Of a stretch of 64,000 bases of DNA, positions 31,552 to 43,104 are shown one piece after another (the stretch's first letter is position 1; each line of letters opens with the position of its first letter). Source of the DNA: Microglena sp. YARC (taxonomy: Eukaryota; Chlorophyta; Chlorophyceae; Chlamydomonadales; Chlamydomonadaceae). The position numbers and the translations under genes were made by a program. The stretch lies in the NCBI GenBank assembly GCA_022414725.1, contig CM039463.1:77592782-77656781 (forward strand). Direction: 5' to 3'. The notes beneath the pieces were generated by a model that saw only the letters and a program-made list of their open reading frames with translations, searched no databases and was not told the origin of the DNA.

Positions 31552-34500
31552 AAGCACCAAGGTGCTTCCCCCTTAAACCCTAAAACTCTTTAAAAACCCT
31601 AAACCCGTGCCACATGTGTGTGTTAGACGGAGGACATGGGCATGCGAGGACATTGATGATGTGGATGCCTTCTTGGTCGAATAGAATGGATTTCGGTTTC
31701 AAGAAATTGTTTGACGTACTGAGGCACCAAAGGTGGCCCCTAAAACCCAAACCCTAAACTAAACCCTAAAACCCTGCACATCTTCGTGTGATTTGTATTG
31801 GTTAAGTTTTTGTGCTTCGAGGACATGCATGGGAGGACATTGATGATGTCTGAAAATGCCCTCTCTGCAGAATAGAATGTAAGATGGATTTGACGTTTCA
31901 AGGAAATGTCTTTGACCGTAAAAGGCCAAAAAACACCAAGTCTCGCCCCCTACAACCCTAAACCCTAAACTCTAAACCTAACCCCTGCACATGTGGTGTG
32001 TTGGTAGGAGACAATGGCATGGAGGACCATTGATGATGTGGATGCCCCTTGTCTGCGAATAGATGGATTTGGTTCAAGGGAAAAGTCTTGACGTCTAGCA
32101 CCAAGCCTCCCCCTAAACCCAAAACTCTAAACCTAAACCCAGCCACATGTGTGTTGAGTGAGGACATGGCATGTAAGAGGACATTGATGTGTGTTGATGA
32201 ATGCCCTCTCTCGGCGGCAAAATAGAAGAGCGATTTGTTTATCTCAAGGAAATGTACTTGCTGACTACACCAAAGTGCCCCCTAAACCCAAACTCTAAAC
32301 CTAAACCCTGACATGTGTGTGTAGGAGACATGGGCATTGGAGGACATTGAGATGTGGATGAACCCCTCCTTCGCTGGTTAAACCAACCAATAGATGGATT
32401 TCTGACGTGTTCAAAGGAAATGTTCCTTTCTGACGGGGACTACTACTTATTCAGAGCATCTATATTCGCAAACACCCTGAAACCCCATACTATAACACCA
32501 CACACGCACATGTGATGCTCGTGTAATGGAACCATGGCATCGGAGGACAATTGATGATGTGGATGCCCTTCTGCGGAAGCGCACGTATCTTCCGGTTTCA
32601 AGAAATGTTCTGACGTAGCTACCAAAGTGCTCCCCCTAAACCCTAAACCCTAAACTCTAACCTGTTTCTAACGACCCACAGCATCATTGTTGCGCTCGTT
32701 GTACAGACGGACATGGGCCAGAGGACATTGATGATGTGGCATGCCCTTCTGCGAATAGATGAGTTGTTTCAATGTAAAAGCTTGACGTAGCACCAAGTGC
32801 TCCCCCTAAACCCTAAACCCTAAACTCTAAACCCTAAACCCGCACATGTGTGTGTGTAGAGGACATGGCATGGAGACATTGATGATGTGGATGCCCTTCT
32901 GGCGGAATAGATGATTTGGTTTCAAGGCAAATGTCTTGACCGTAGCCACCAAAGGTGCTCCCCCTAAACCCTAAACCCTAACTCTAAACCCTAAACCTGC
33001 ACATGTGTAGTTTAGGAGGACCATGGGCATGGAGTACATTGATGATGTGGATCCCTTCTGCGAAAATAGATGGATTTGGTTTCAAGGGAAATGTCTTGAC
33101 GTAGCACCAAGTGCTCCCCCAAACCCTAAACCCTAAACTCTAAACCCTAAACCCTTGCCACATGTGTGTAATGTGTAGGAGGACATGGGCATGGAGGACA
33201 TTGATATGTGGATGCCCTTCTGCGGAATAGAGGGATTGGTTTCAAGAAATGCTTGACGTAGCACCAAGGTGCTCCCCCAAACCCTAAACTCTAAACCCTA
33301 AACCCTGCACATGTGTGTGTGTAGGAGGACATGGGCATGGAGGACATTGATGATGTGGATGCCCTCTCGGAAATAGATGGATTTGTTTCAAGAAATGTTC
33401 TTGACGTAGCACCAAGGTGCCCCCCCTAAACCCTAAACCCTAAAAATCTAAACCCTAAACCCTGCACATGTGTGTGTGTAGGAGGAACATGGCATGGATG
33501 GAATTATGATGAGGATGTGCCCCCTAACCCTAAATCTAACCCTTAAACCCTGCACCTTGCGAGACGCCCTGCTGGCGGCCGAAATAATGAGGATTTTGGT
33601 TTCAAGGAAAATGTCTTGACGTGACACCAAGGTGCTCCCCTAAACCCTAAACCTAAAGCTCTAACCCTAACCCTCACATGTTTGGGTGTGTGTTAGGAGA
33701 CATGGTCATTGGAGGACATGATGTGTGGGGCCCTTCTGGCGGAATATATTGGATTTTGTTTCAAGGAACTTGTTGAGTAGCAAACCAAGTCTCCCCCTAA
33801 ACCCTAAACCCTAAACTCTAAACCCTAAACCCTGCACATGTGTGTGTGTAGGAGGACATGGGCATGGAGGACATTGATATGTGGATGCCCTTCTGCGGAA
33901 ATAGATTGGATTTTGGTTTCAAGGAAATGTTCTTGACGTACACCAAGGTGCTCCCCCTAAACCCTAAACCCTAAACTCTAAACCCTAAAACCCTGCAACA
34001 TGTGTGTGTGTAGGAGGACATGGCATGGAGGACATTGATGATGTGGATGCCCTTCTGGCGAATAGATGGATTTGGTTTCAAGGAAATGTCTTGACGTAGC
34101 ACCAAGGTGCTCCCCTAAACCCCTAAACCCTAAACTCTAACCCTAAAACCCTGCACATGTGTGTGTAGGAGTTACAAATGGGCAATGGAGGACATTGATG
34201 ATGTGGATGCCCTTCTGCGGAATAGATGGATTTGGTTTCAAAGAAATGTCTTGACGTAGCACCAAGGTGCTCCCCCTAAACCCTAAACCCTAAACTCTAA
34301 ACCCTAAACCCTGCACATGTGTGTGGTGTCAGGAGGACATGGGCATGGAGGGACATTGATGATGTGGATGCCCTTCTGGCGGAATAGATGGATTTGGTTT
34401 CAAGGAAATGTCTTGACGTAGCACCAAAGGTGCTCCCCCTAAACCTAAACCCTAAACTCTAAACCCTAAACCCTGCACATGTGTGTGTGTAGGAGGACAT

Positions 34501-37500
34501 GGGCATGGAGGACATTGATGATGTGGATGCCCTTCTGGCGGAATAGATGGATTTGGTTTCAAGGAAATGTCTTGACGTAGCACCAAGGTGCTCCCCCAAC
34601 CCTTAAACCCTAAAACTCTTTAAAAACCCTAAACCCTGCACATGTGTGTGTGTAGGAGGACATGGCATGGAGGACATTGATGATGTGGATGCCTTCTGGC
34701 GGAATAGATGGATTTGGTTTCAAGGAAATGTCTTGACGTAGCACCAAGGTGCTCCCCCTAAACCCTAAACCCTAAACTCTAAACCCTAAACCCTGCACAT
34801 GTGTGTGTGTAGGAGGACATGGGCATGGAGGACATTGATGATGTGGATGCCCTTCTGGCGGAATAGATGGATTTGGTTTCAAGGAAATGTCTTGACGTAA
34901 GCAACCAAGGTGCTCCCCCTAAACCCTAAACCCTAAACTCTAAACCCTAAAACCCTGCCACATGTGTGTGTGTAGTGAGGACATGGGCATGGAGGACATT
35001 GATGATAAATGTGGATGCCTTCTGGCGGAATAGATGGATTTGGTTTCAAGGAAATGTCTTGAACGTAGCACCAAGGCTCCCCCTAAACCTTAAACTAACT
35101 AAACCCTTAAACCTGCTCCCATGGGAGACGCAATTGATTTTTCAACCCTACAGCAAACCCTAAAACTAAACCTAAACCCTAAACCCTGCACATGTGTTGT
35201 TGTAGTAGGAGGACATGGGCATGGAGGACATTGATGATGTGGATGCCCTTCTGGCGGAATAGATGGATTTGGTTTCAAGGAAATGTCTTGACGTAGCACC
35301 AAGGTGCTCCCCCTAAACCCTAAACCCTAAACTCTAAACCCTAAACCCTGCACATGTGTGTGTGTAGGAGGACATGGGCATGGAGGACATTGATGATGTG
35401 GATGCCCTTCTGGCGGAATAGATGGATTTTGGTTTCAAGGAAATGTTCTTGACGTAGCACCAAGGTGCTCCCCCTAACCCTAAACCCTAAAACTCTAAAC
35501 CCTAAACCCTGCACATGTGTGTGTTGTAGTGAGGACATGGGCATGGAGGACATTGATGATGTGGATGCCCTTCTGGCGGAATAGATGGATTTGGTTTCAA
35601 GGAAATGTCTTGACGTAGCACCAAGGTGCTCCCCTAAACCCTAAACCCTAAACTCTAAACCCTAAACCCTGCACATGTGTGTGTGTAGGAGGACATGGGC
35701 ATGGAGGACATTGATGATGTGGATGCCTATTCTGGCGGCAAATAGATGGATTTGGTTTCAAGGAAATGTCTTGACGTAGCACCAAGGTGCTCCCCCTAAA
35801 CCCTAAACCCTAAACTCTAAACCCTAAACCCTGCACATGTGTGTGTGTAGGAGGACATGGGCATGGAGGACATTGATGATGTGGATGCCCTTCTGGCGAA
35901 TAGATGGATTTGGTTTCAAGGAAATGTCTTGACGTAGCACCAAGGTGCTCCCCCTAAACCCTAAACTCTAAACCCTAAAACATGTGTGTGTGTAGGAGGA
36001 CTATGATGGGTGCCTTCTGCCAGGACTTCTTGACGGCAAAGTGCCCCTAAACCCCTCTACCCAAAACCCTGTGTGTTGTGTAGGAGACCAGGGGCATGGA
36101 GGGCATCGTTGATATGCCTTCTGGCAAAGGATGAATTTGAAGAAATGTCTTGATCGTCAGCTAAATCAAACCTAAACCCTGCACATGTGTGTGTTGTAGG
36201 AGGACATGGGCCATTGATGTGTGAGCCTGAATGGTGGGAGATTTGGTTCAAAGGAAATGTCTTGACGTAGCACCAATGTGGGTGCTCCCCTAAACCCTAA
36301 ACCCTAAACTCTAAACCCTAACCCTGCCACATGTGTGTGTAGGAGGACATGGGCATGGAGGACATTGATGATGTGGATGCCCTTCTGGCGGGAATAGATT
36401 GGATTTGGTTTCAAGGAAATGTCTTGACGTAGCACCCAAGGTGCCCCCCTAAACCCTAAACCCCCCACTCTAAACCCTAAACCCTGCACATGTGTGTGTG
36501 TAGGAGACATGGGCATGGAGGACATTATGATGTGGAATGCCCTTCTGGCGGATAGATGGATTTGGTTTCAAGGAAATGTCTTGACGTAGCACCAAGGTGC
36601 TCCCCTAAACCCTAAACCCTGCCACCCTAAACCCTAAACCCTGCACATGTGTGTGTGTGTAGGAGGACATGGGCATGGAGGACATTGATGATGTGGATGC
36701 CCTTCTGGCGGAATAGATGGATTTGGTTTTCAAGGAAATGTCTTGACGTAGCACCAAGGTGCTCCCCTAACCCTAAACCCTAAACCCTAAACCCTAAACC
36801 CTGCACATGTGTGTGTGTAGGAGGACATGGACATGGAGGACATTGATGATGTGGATGCCCTTCTGGCGGAATAGATGGATTTGGTTTCAAGGAAATGTCT
36901 TGACGTAGCACCAAGGTGCTCCCCCTAAACCCTAAACCCTAAAACTCTAAACCCTAAACCCTGCACATGTGTGTGTGTAGGAGGACATGGGCATGGAGGA
37001 CATTGATGATGTGGATGCCCTTCTGGCGGAATAGATGGATTTGGTTTCAAGGAAATGTCTTGAACGTAGCACCAAGTGCCTCCCCCTAAACCCTAAACCC
37101 TAAACTCTAAAACCCTAAACCCTGCACATGTGTGTGTGTAGGAGGACATGGGCATGGAGGACATTGATGATGTGGATGCCCTTCTGGCGGAAGAGATGGA
37201 TTTGGTTTCAAGGAAATGTCTTGACGTAGCACCAAGGTGCTCCCCCTAAACCCTAAACCCTCCTACAATGAAAAAGGTGCTCCCCCTAAAGGTGCTTGCA
37301 CATGTGTGTTGTGTAGGAGGGACATGGGCATGGAGGACATTGATGATGTGGATGCCCTTCTGGCGGAATAGATGGATTTGGTTTCAAGGAAATGTCTTGA
37401 CGTAGCACCAAGGTGCTCCCCCTAAACCCTAAACCCTAAACTCTAAACCCTAAACCCTGCACATGTGTGTGTGTAGGAGGACATGGGCATGGAGGACATT

Positions 37501-38165
37501 GATGATGTGGATGCCCTTCTGGCGGAATAGATGGATTTGGTTGTCAAGGAAATGTCTTGACGTTAGCACCAAGGTGCTTCCCCCTAAACCCTAAACCCTA
37601 AAACTCTAAACCCTAAACCCTGCAACATGTGTGTGTGTAGGAGGACATGCGGCATGGGACGACATTGATGATGTGGATGCCCTTCTGGCAGAATAGATGG
37701 ATTTGGTTTCAAGGAAATGTCTTGACGTAGCACCAAGGTGCTCCCCCTAAACCCTAAACCCTAAAATCTAAACCCTAAACCCTGCACATGTGTGTGTGTA
37801 GGAGGACATGACATGGAGACATTGATGGGATTTGGATTGGATGCCCTTCTGGCGGAAATAGATTTTGGTTTGGATTTGGCTAAACCCTAAACTTTCTAAA
37901 CCCAAAAGGGGGGAAAAAAAATGTCTTGACGTAGCACCAAAGGTGCTGCCCCCCTTAAACCCTAAACTCTAAACCCTAAACCCTGCACATGTGTGTGTGT
38001 AGGAGGACATGGGCATGGAGGACATTGATGATGTGGATGCCCTTCTGGCGGCATAGATGGATAGATTGTTTGGCATGGAGGAAATCTTTGACGTAGCACC
38101 AAGGTGCTCCCCCTAAACCCTAAACCCTAAAATCTAAACCCTAAACCCTGCACATGTGTGTGTAG
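31552..38165 (+). repeat. Acceptor-side exon-edge array with interstitial telomere-type repeats, about 40 copies
   Basis: A roughly 160-base unit carries (CCCTAAA)2-6, TGCACATGTGTGTGTGTAG, GAGGACATGGGCATGGAGGA, TTGATGATGTGGATGCCCTT, GGATTTGGTTTCAAGGAAAT and GTCTTGACGTAGCACCAAGG. After the acceptor-like GTGTAG the unit encodes EDMGMEDIDDVDALLAE and then a stop. These are the same residues as the start of the real exon at 38166. Units at 31560-34000 and 35980-36280 are full of single-base indels, while those from about 34300 to 35950 are nearly identical. Confidence 0.93.
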
Positions 38166-38281
38166 GAGGACATGGGCATGGAGGACATTTGATGATTGGA
38201 CGCCCTGCTGCGGAAGAGATGGAGGTGCAGGGAATGAATAAAGACCTAGCTGCCAAGCTGAGAGTGTTTGAGGCTATGAAC
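38166..38281 (+). CDS. Exon of an unrecognised plus-strand gene
   Basis: It is bounded by acceptor GTGTGTGTAG and donor GTGAGT (38282). Read with the frame of the upstream copies it gives EDMGMEDIDD, then DALL, AEEMEVQGMNKDLAAKLR and VFEAMN, an acidic then amphipathic, coiled-coil-like segment. As written, the region 38189-38212 has an extra T and two missing bases relative to the repeat units, which break the frame; this is probably sequencing error. The family is not recognised. Partner exons would lie in the gap or left of it, and to the right of 39890. Confidence 0.55.
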
Positions 38282-39890
38282 GTGAGTGGGTGTGTGTGTG
38301 TGGATGAGTGTCCATAAGGATGAGTGTGAGTGGGTGTGTGTATGGATGAGTGTGAATGTGTGTATGTATGGATGAGTGTGAGTGGGTGGTGTTGAATGTG
38401 TGTGGGTAGTGGTGAGTAGGTGGGTGGTGTTGAGTGTGTGTGGGTAGTGGTGAGTAGGTGGGTGGTGTTGAGTGTGTGTGGGTAGTGGTGAGTAGGTGGG
38501 TGGTGTTGAGTGTGTGTGGGTAGTGGTGAGTAGGTGGGTGGTGTTGAGTGTGTGTGGGTAGTGGTGAGTAGGTGGGTGGTGGTGAGTGTGTGCAATGAAT
38601 GGATGGGGCCTTGGAGTGCCATTAATAGCTGGGAGAGGTTGAGGCCATAAATGCGAGTGTGTGTATATGGATGGATGAGTGTGAGTGGGTGTGTGTGAAT
38701 GTATGGATGAGTGTGGGTGTGTGCGTATGGATGGATGAGTGGGAGTGGTTGGTGTTGAGTGTGTGTGGGAAGTGGTGAGTAGGTGGGTGGTGGTGAGTGT
38801 TATTAATGAATAAAGACCTGGCTGCCAAGCTGAGAGCGTTTGAGGCTATGAACGTGAGTGGGTGTGTGCGTGTGGATGAGTGTGCGTATGGATGAGTGTG
38901 AGTGGGTGGTGTTAAGTGTGTGTGGGTAGTGGTGAGTTTGCGCAATGAATGCATAAAGACCTGGCTGCCAAGCTGAGAGCGTTTGAGGCTGTGAACGCGA
39001 GTGGTACGTGAGTGTGAGTGTATGGATGGATGAGTGTGAGTGTGTGTATGTAAGGATGAGTGTGACTGTAAGTTTGGATGAGTGTGAGTGTGTGCAATGA
39101 ATGGATGAGGCCTAAGAGTGCCATTTACAGCTGAGAGAGGTTGAGGCCATGAATGTGAGTGTGTGTATATGGATGGATGAGTGTGAATGTATGTATGGGT
39201 GAGTGTGAGAGTGTGCAATGAATGGATCAGGTCTAGGTGTGCCATTAATAGCTGAGAGAGGTTGAGGCCATGAATGTGAGTGTGTGTATATGGATGTATG
39301 AGTGTGAATGTATGTATGTATGGATGAGTGTGAATATATGTATGGATGAGTGTGAGTGTGTGTATATGTACGGATGAGTGTGAGTGTATGGATGGATGGA
39401 TGAGTGTGAATATATGTATGGATGAGTGTGAGTGTGTATATGGATGGATGAGTGTGAATATATGTATGGATGAGTGTGATTGTGGATGTATGGATGGATG
39501 AGTGTGAGTGTGTGTATGGATGAGTGTGACTGTAAGTATGGATGAGTGTGAGTGTGTGCAATGAATGGATGAGGCCTAAGAGTGCCATTAACAGCTGAGA
39601 GAGGTTGAGGCCATGAATGTGAATGTGTGTATATGGATGGATGAGTGTGAATGTATGTATGGATGGATGAGTGTGAATATATGTATGGATGAGTGTGAGT
39701 GTGTGTATGGATTGATGAGTGTGAGTGTATGGATGGATGGATGAGTGTGAATATATGTATGGATGAGTGTGAGTGTGTGTATGGATGAGTGTGACTGTAA
39801 GTATGGATGAGTGTGAGTGTGTGCAATGAATGGATGAGGTCTAAGAGTGCCATTAATAGCTGAGAGAGGTTGAGGCCATGAATGCGAGTG
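38282..39890 (+). repeat. Donor-side exon-edge array of the 38166-38281 exon, about 8 copies
   Basis: Copies of the exon end plus donor occur near 38598, 38805, 38945, 39095, 39220, 39555 and 39825, for example GACCTGGCTGCCAAGCTGAG followed by AGCGTTTGAGGCTATGAACG and TGAGTG. Most later copies have diverged to GAGTGCCATTAATAGCTGAG and GAGGTTGAGGCCATGAATG. Fillers are GGATGAGTGTGAGTGTGTGT (GT/GGAT-type) and a 60-base GTGGGTAGTGGTGAGTAGGT unit at 38395-38590. Long minus-strand His/Thr/Ser frames over it are artefacts. Confidence 0.92.
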
Positions 39891-39974
39891 GATTGTGGTT
39901 TATAGCCATTCAGTGGATAATTTGGGTATCGTTTTTTCAGAACAGGTCGTAGTTTGTAGTTGGTACCTTCGATT

Positions 39975-40135
39975 TCGCCTGATATTTAGATGATTCTGAT
40001 GATTCTGGGATAATTGTCGTCGATTTGGGCTGAAATTCCGATGATTCTGATCATTCTGGGATAATTGTCGTTGGTTTTGCCTGGAATTCCGATGATTCTG
40101 ATCATTCTGGGATAATTGTTGTTGATTTTGGCTGA
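39975..40135. repeat. About 53-bp tandem repeat, 3 copies
   Basis: Units GATTCTGATNATTCTGGGAT followed by AATTGTCGTNGATTTNGNCTG recur at about 39985, 40035 and 40088. Confidence 0.85.
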
Positions 40136-40495
40136 AAACATTGAGGCACCAAGTACTACCTGTTAACCTGGGGTCCCAAAAGATCTGCTGAATTGCTATG
40201 GTGGAGTGCGGTTGCTTGTATAAGGCTGGTTGTATAGGGCTGGTAGTGTATGGCGATGAAGAGTGGTAGGGAGTGGTTTACCACCTAACACCTCCACACA
40301 AACGTCATGCTCATGCTGCACCCCACTATACACAACCCACCCTACACAATACAACACAACCAAACCAACTTAACCAACCAAACCAAACCCTGACTAGTTT
40401 ACCTTATCATTTCAGCACTTTTCACCTCATCACTCTCGGCCTCACAGTAATTTTCTTTTTCAAATCTGAAAGCAGCGTTATTCCTAACCGTGATA
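40136..40495. other. No gene recognised
   Basis: It contains a CCAAACCAACTTAACCAACC-type low-complexity stretch (40345-40390). An 81-codon frame crosses it without a recognisable motif. Confidence 0.4.
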
Positions 40496-40499
40496 TAAC

Positions 40500-40735
40500 G
40501 CCCACGCGCGTTTTTTAATGTTTATTTTGGTTTTGTCCATCGCGCCCCCAGGTGTGAGTAATGTTTCAGGTTCCCAAATGCTACTTCTGGGCATCGTGCA
40601 TCACAATTTTTAATGTTTCCCCCTTCCCAAATTCTACATCTGGGCATCGCGTGCCATGATTTTTAATGTTTCCACCTTCCCAAATGCTACACCTGGGCAT
40701 CGCGCGCCACGATTTTTAATGTTTCGACAGCATGA
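40500..40735. repeat. About 65-bp tandem repeat, array 1 (4 copies)
   Basis: The unit is GATTTTTAATGTTTCCACCT then CCCAAATGCTACACCTGGGC and ATCGCGCGCCAC. The same unit forms array 2 at 41425-41650, with the same sense. Confidence 0.88.
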
Positions 40736-40924
40736 AAGCATCGCGCGCTTTCACCAGCAAGTTGGTGAAGTGGCCCCTGGGCATGTGATTTGCCCAGCCT
40801 TGCTTGCTTGCTTGCTTTTGCTGGCTAAATAGTCTCCAGCGTCTAAGCAACCACCAGCCCAGGGCCTGTCGGGATCTTAAGCGACATAGTGCACCCTTGG
40901 ACTGTGCGCCAAATTATGATCGTG

Positions 40925-41040
40925 ATCGTTAATTGAAATTTAAATTGAAACTGTTACATCCTTGTAATACAGTTACTCACAGGACGTGAAGTTAAGGACA
41001 CCATAGCGGAAGTCGGAGCTAGCTATAGTCACCGTATCGT
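40925..41040 (+). repeat. Dispersed repeat M4 copy 1
   Basis: ATTGAAACTGTTACATCCTT, then TACAGTTACTCACAGGACGT, GAAGTTAAGGACACCA and GGAGCTAGCTATAGTCAC. Related copies are at 41675-41775 and as a tandem triplet at 51195-51535. Confidence 0.8.
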
Positions 41041-41089
41041 GATCGTTAACTCATCATTTGTCCTGCCTTCTTAGCTTGATTCGAAGCTT

Positions 41090-41325
41090 CAATCATTGAT
41101 CATCTATCATTGATCATCTATCATTGATCATCTATCATTGATCATCTATCATTGATCATCTATCATTGATCATCTATCATTGATCATCAATCATTGATCA
41201 TCTATCATTGATCATCTATCATTGATCATCTATCATTGATCATCTATCATTGATCATCTATCATTGATCATCATCATCATTGATCATCAATCATTGATCA
41301 TCTATCATTGATCATCTATCATTTT
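41090..41325. repeat. 14-bp minisatellite TCATTGATCATCTA, about 16 copies
   Basis: An almost perfect 14-base period, with TGATCA palindromes in every unit and one CATCATCAT slip near 41270. There are no unique spacers, so this is not a CRISPR array. Confidence 0.95.
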
Positions 41326-41424
41326 GCAGTAGTTATTTTGTTGGCCAATATGAAAGGGAAACGAGGTAACAGCAGCCTTTTTTTGCCTGCCCGGTACTAG
41401 AATCGGGCAAGCCCAAAAGGCTGC

Positions 41425-41775
41425 CCGATTTTTAATGTTCCCTTCTTGTAAAACGTTACACCTGGGCATCGGGCGCCACGATTTTTAATGTTTCCACCTT
41501 CCCAAATGCTACACCTGGGCATCGTGCGCCACGATTTTTAATGTTTGGGCCTTCCCAAATGCTACACCTGGGCATCGTGCGCCACGATTTGTGATGTTTC
41601 CATCTTGTAAAATGTAACACCAGGGCATCAGGCGCCCGATTTGTAATGTTAAGGCTCAAATCCTTAGGAATTGTAATGTAATTGTAATTGTTACATCCGT
41701 GTAATACAGTTACTCACAGGACGTGATGTTAAGGACACCACAGCATAAGCCGGAGCTAGCTAAAGTCACTGTAAA
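41425..41775. repeat. About 65-bp repeat array 2 followed by M4 copy 2
   Basis: Four units of the 40500-40735 repeat end at about 41650. M4 (TTGTTACATCCGTGTAATAC, then CACAGGACGTGATGTTAAGG) occupies 41675-41775. The order array then M4 here, against array then M4 at 40500-41040, suggests that the roughly 500-base pair was duplicated as a block. Confidence 0.8.
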
Positions 41776-41807
41776 TCCTTAGGAATATCACTGTCTGGAA
41801 GCCCGTT

Positions 41808-42010
41808 TCAGTGATACAATTGGTCAAGTGGTACACCAAATTGCTTGAACGAAGAAGGGTCGGGGGGTCGATTCCCCCTACGGCCGCCGTTAGCGTTGCA
41901 GGTCGCTGTCAACCGCGATGGTAGCTTGTCCAGTCGAGGTGGTAGACCGTTCTCTGCCCACGTACGACGGGTTCCCTTAATACCACGCCCAACCAGGCGT
42001 TATCATTACT
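41808..42010 (+). mobile_element. SINE-T copy 4
   Basis: A box TGGTCAAGTGG, B box GGTCGATTCCCC, body CGCTGTCAACCGCGATGGTA and end GGCGTTATCATTACT. Its tRNA-like head is among the best preserved of the four copies. Confidence 0.87.
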
Positions 42011-42269
42011 TCATCACTGTCTGAAAGTGGCCTTTTCCTAGCTTTATGGTTTAGGCCTCCTCCAGGGACAGCGTTTTACAGATTTGTATAGCTTTTGTAG
42101 CTTTTAGGTCCATTTAGGGCGAAACAAAAAAACTGTTTCTTTTCTTTTTTTATGGCGATAAGTTCGCTAAAACGGGGTCAAAAACTAGTGATCGCTATAT
42201 ATTGGGGGGGGGGGGGGGGGGGGGGGAATCACTGAGGCCTCATCAACCCATACTCAATGTACCTTCCAT

Positions 42270-42350
42270 GACAATATCTGACTGTTGTATGCATGTTACA
42301 GTCCAGGGGCAGCCAAATAGACTAAAGGGACTTGACCAACCATGACAGGA
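42270..42350 (-). mobile_element. CATA-tailed repeat, copy facing left
   Basis: Reverse complement of the 42415-42535 element (TGCATGTTACAGTCCAGGGG, then GACTTGACCAACCATGACAG). With it, this forms a short-range inverted pair. Confidence 0.7.
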
Positions 42351-42414
42351 AGAGCTAAAAGGAAAAGGCATTGTTACCACATCGATCCATCACTCCAGCA
42401 GCACTCCCTTTCTT

Positions 42415-42537
42415 TTTAAGCCCTTCCTAACACGGTTGGGAAAGTCCCTTTAGCCTATTTGGCCTACCCCTGGACAGTAACATACACACATACATACATA
42501 CATACATACATACATACATACATACATACATACTACT
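42415..42537 (+). mobile_element. CATA-tailed repeat (retroposon-like)
   Basis: CACGGTTGGGAAAGTCCCTT, then CCTATTTGGCCTACCCCTGG, ACAGTAACATAC and (ATAC)n. Other copies are at 16478-16560 (-), 42270-42350 (-) and 44950-45060 (+). A constant body with a variable tetranucleotide tail is typical of some LINE-mobilised elements. Confidence 0.75.
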
Positions 42538-42554
42538 CCCTAGTTCCCCACCCT

Positions 42555-42725
42555 CCTTATAATTCCACCTGGATTCCTCTGGCCCCACAGGATGATGACT
42601 AATGCCAACTGCCTTCCTCTGTGCCCACAGGATGATGACTAAGGACACCTGGATTCCTCTGGCCCCACACGATGATGACTAATGCCACCTGGATTCCTCT
42701 GGCCCCACAGGATGATGACTAAGGA
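42555..42725 (+). repeat. Acceptor-side exon-edge array of a damaged exon, 4 copies
   Basis: Units of 45-60 bases repeat TGGATTCCTCTGGCCCCACA followed by GGATGATGACTAA. The rightmost leads into exon-like sequence at 42711-42779. Confidence 0.8.
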
Positions 42726-42779
42726 CAAGGGCGAGAGTTTGTACTAGACCTACAAGAAGGCCGAAGACTTCGGGAGCAA
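42711..42779 (+). pseudogene. Damaged exon interrupted by a stop and a SINE-A
   Basis: After CCCCACAG the frame reads MMTKDKGESLY, a stop, then TYKKAEDFGSK before the SINE-A insertion at 42785. A further diverged piece (TGACTAAGAATAAGGGCAAT) lies at about 42943. No family is recognised. Either the exon is dead or the TAG is an error. Confidence 0.4.
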
Positions 42780-42784
42780 GATTT

Positions 42785-42910
42785 TTTTGTTTAGTTGTGA
42801 GAGGAATTCCTCCCTAGGAGGGGTGGGTCTCCCGACACAAACCAGCGGGGTATGTCTCCCGACACCGAGGATTCAGTTCGAATGGCGTTGCCACGCCTAC
42901 AAAATATTGA
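42785..42910 (-). mobile_element. SINE-A copy with a 20-base internal duplication
   Basis: Starts after TTTTTTTGTTTAGTTGTGAG. GGTGGGTCTCCCGACAC appears, then GGGGTATGTCTCCCGACAC repeats part of it. Ends CAGTTCGAATGGCGTTGCCA. Confidence 0.8.
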
Positions 42911-43104
42911 AAAGTGGTGAGGGTGGGGAACTAGGGAGTGCTGACTAAGAATAAGGGCAATAGAATCAATAAATAGTATGCCTTGTTACGAGGCGTGAGG
43001 TAGAGGGGGCCAGCCGTTTGCTTGCACTAGGGCCAACCACTGATATGGGGGGGGGGGGGGGGGGGGGCTGTGATCTAGAAGAAGAGCATACTAAGAAGCT
43101 GGCA

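Noticed and set aside
30094..31576. Frames of 377 and 488 codons across the gap
   Set aside because: They consist mostly of N and have no meaning.
31552..38165. Chromosome end (telomere)
   Set aside because: CCCTAAA runs are short and are interspersed in a unit holding exon and splice-site sequence. Unique sequence lies on the right and, beyond the gap, on the left.
38134..39853. Long minus-strand frames of 158-207 codons
   Set aside because: His/Thr/Ser-rich readings of the GGATGAGTGTGAGTG repeat, antisense to the real exon and its donor array.
41090..41325. CRISPR-like regular repeat
   Set aside because: Contiguous 14-base units with no spacers, in a eukaryotic genome.
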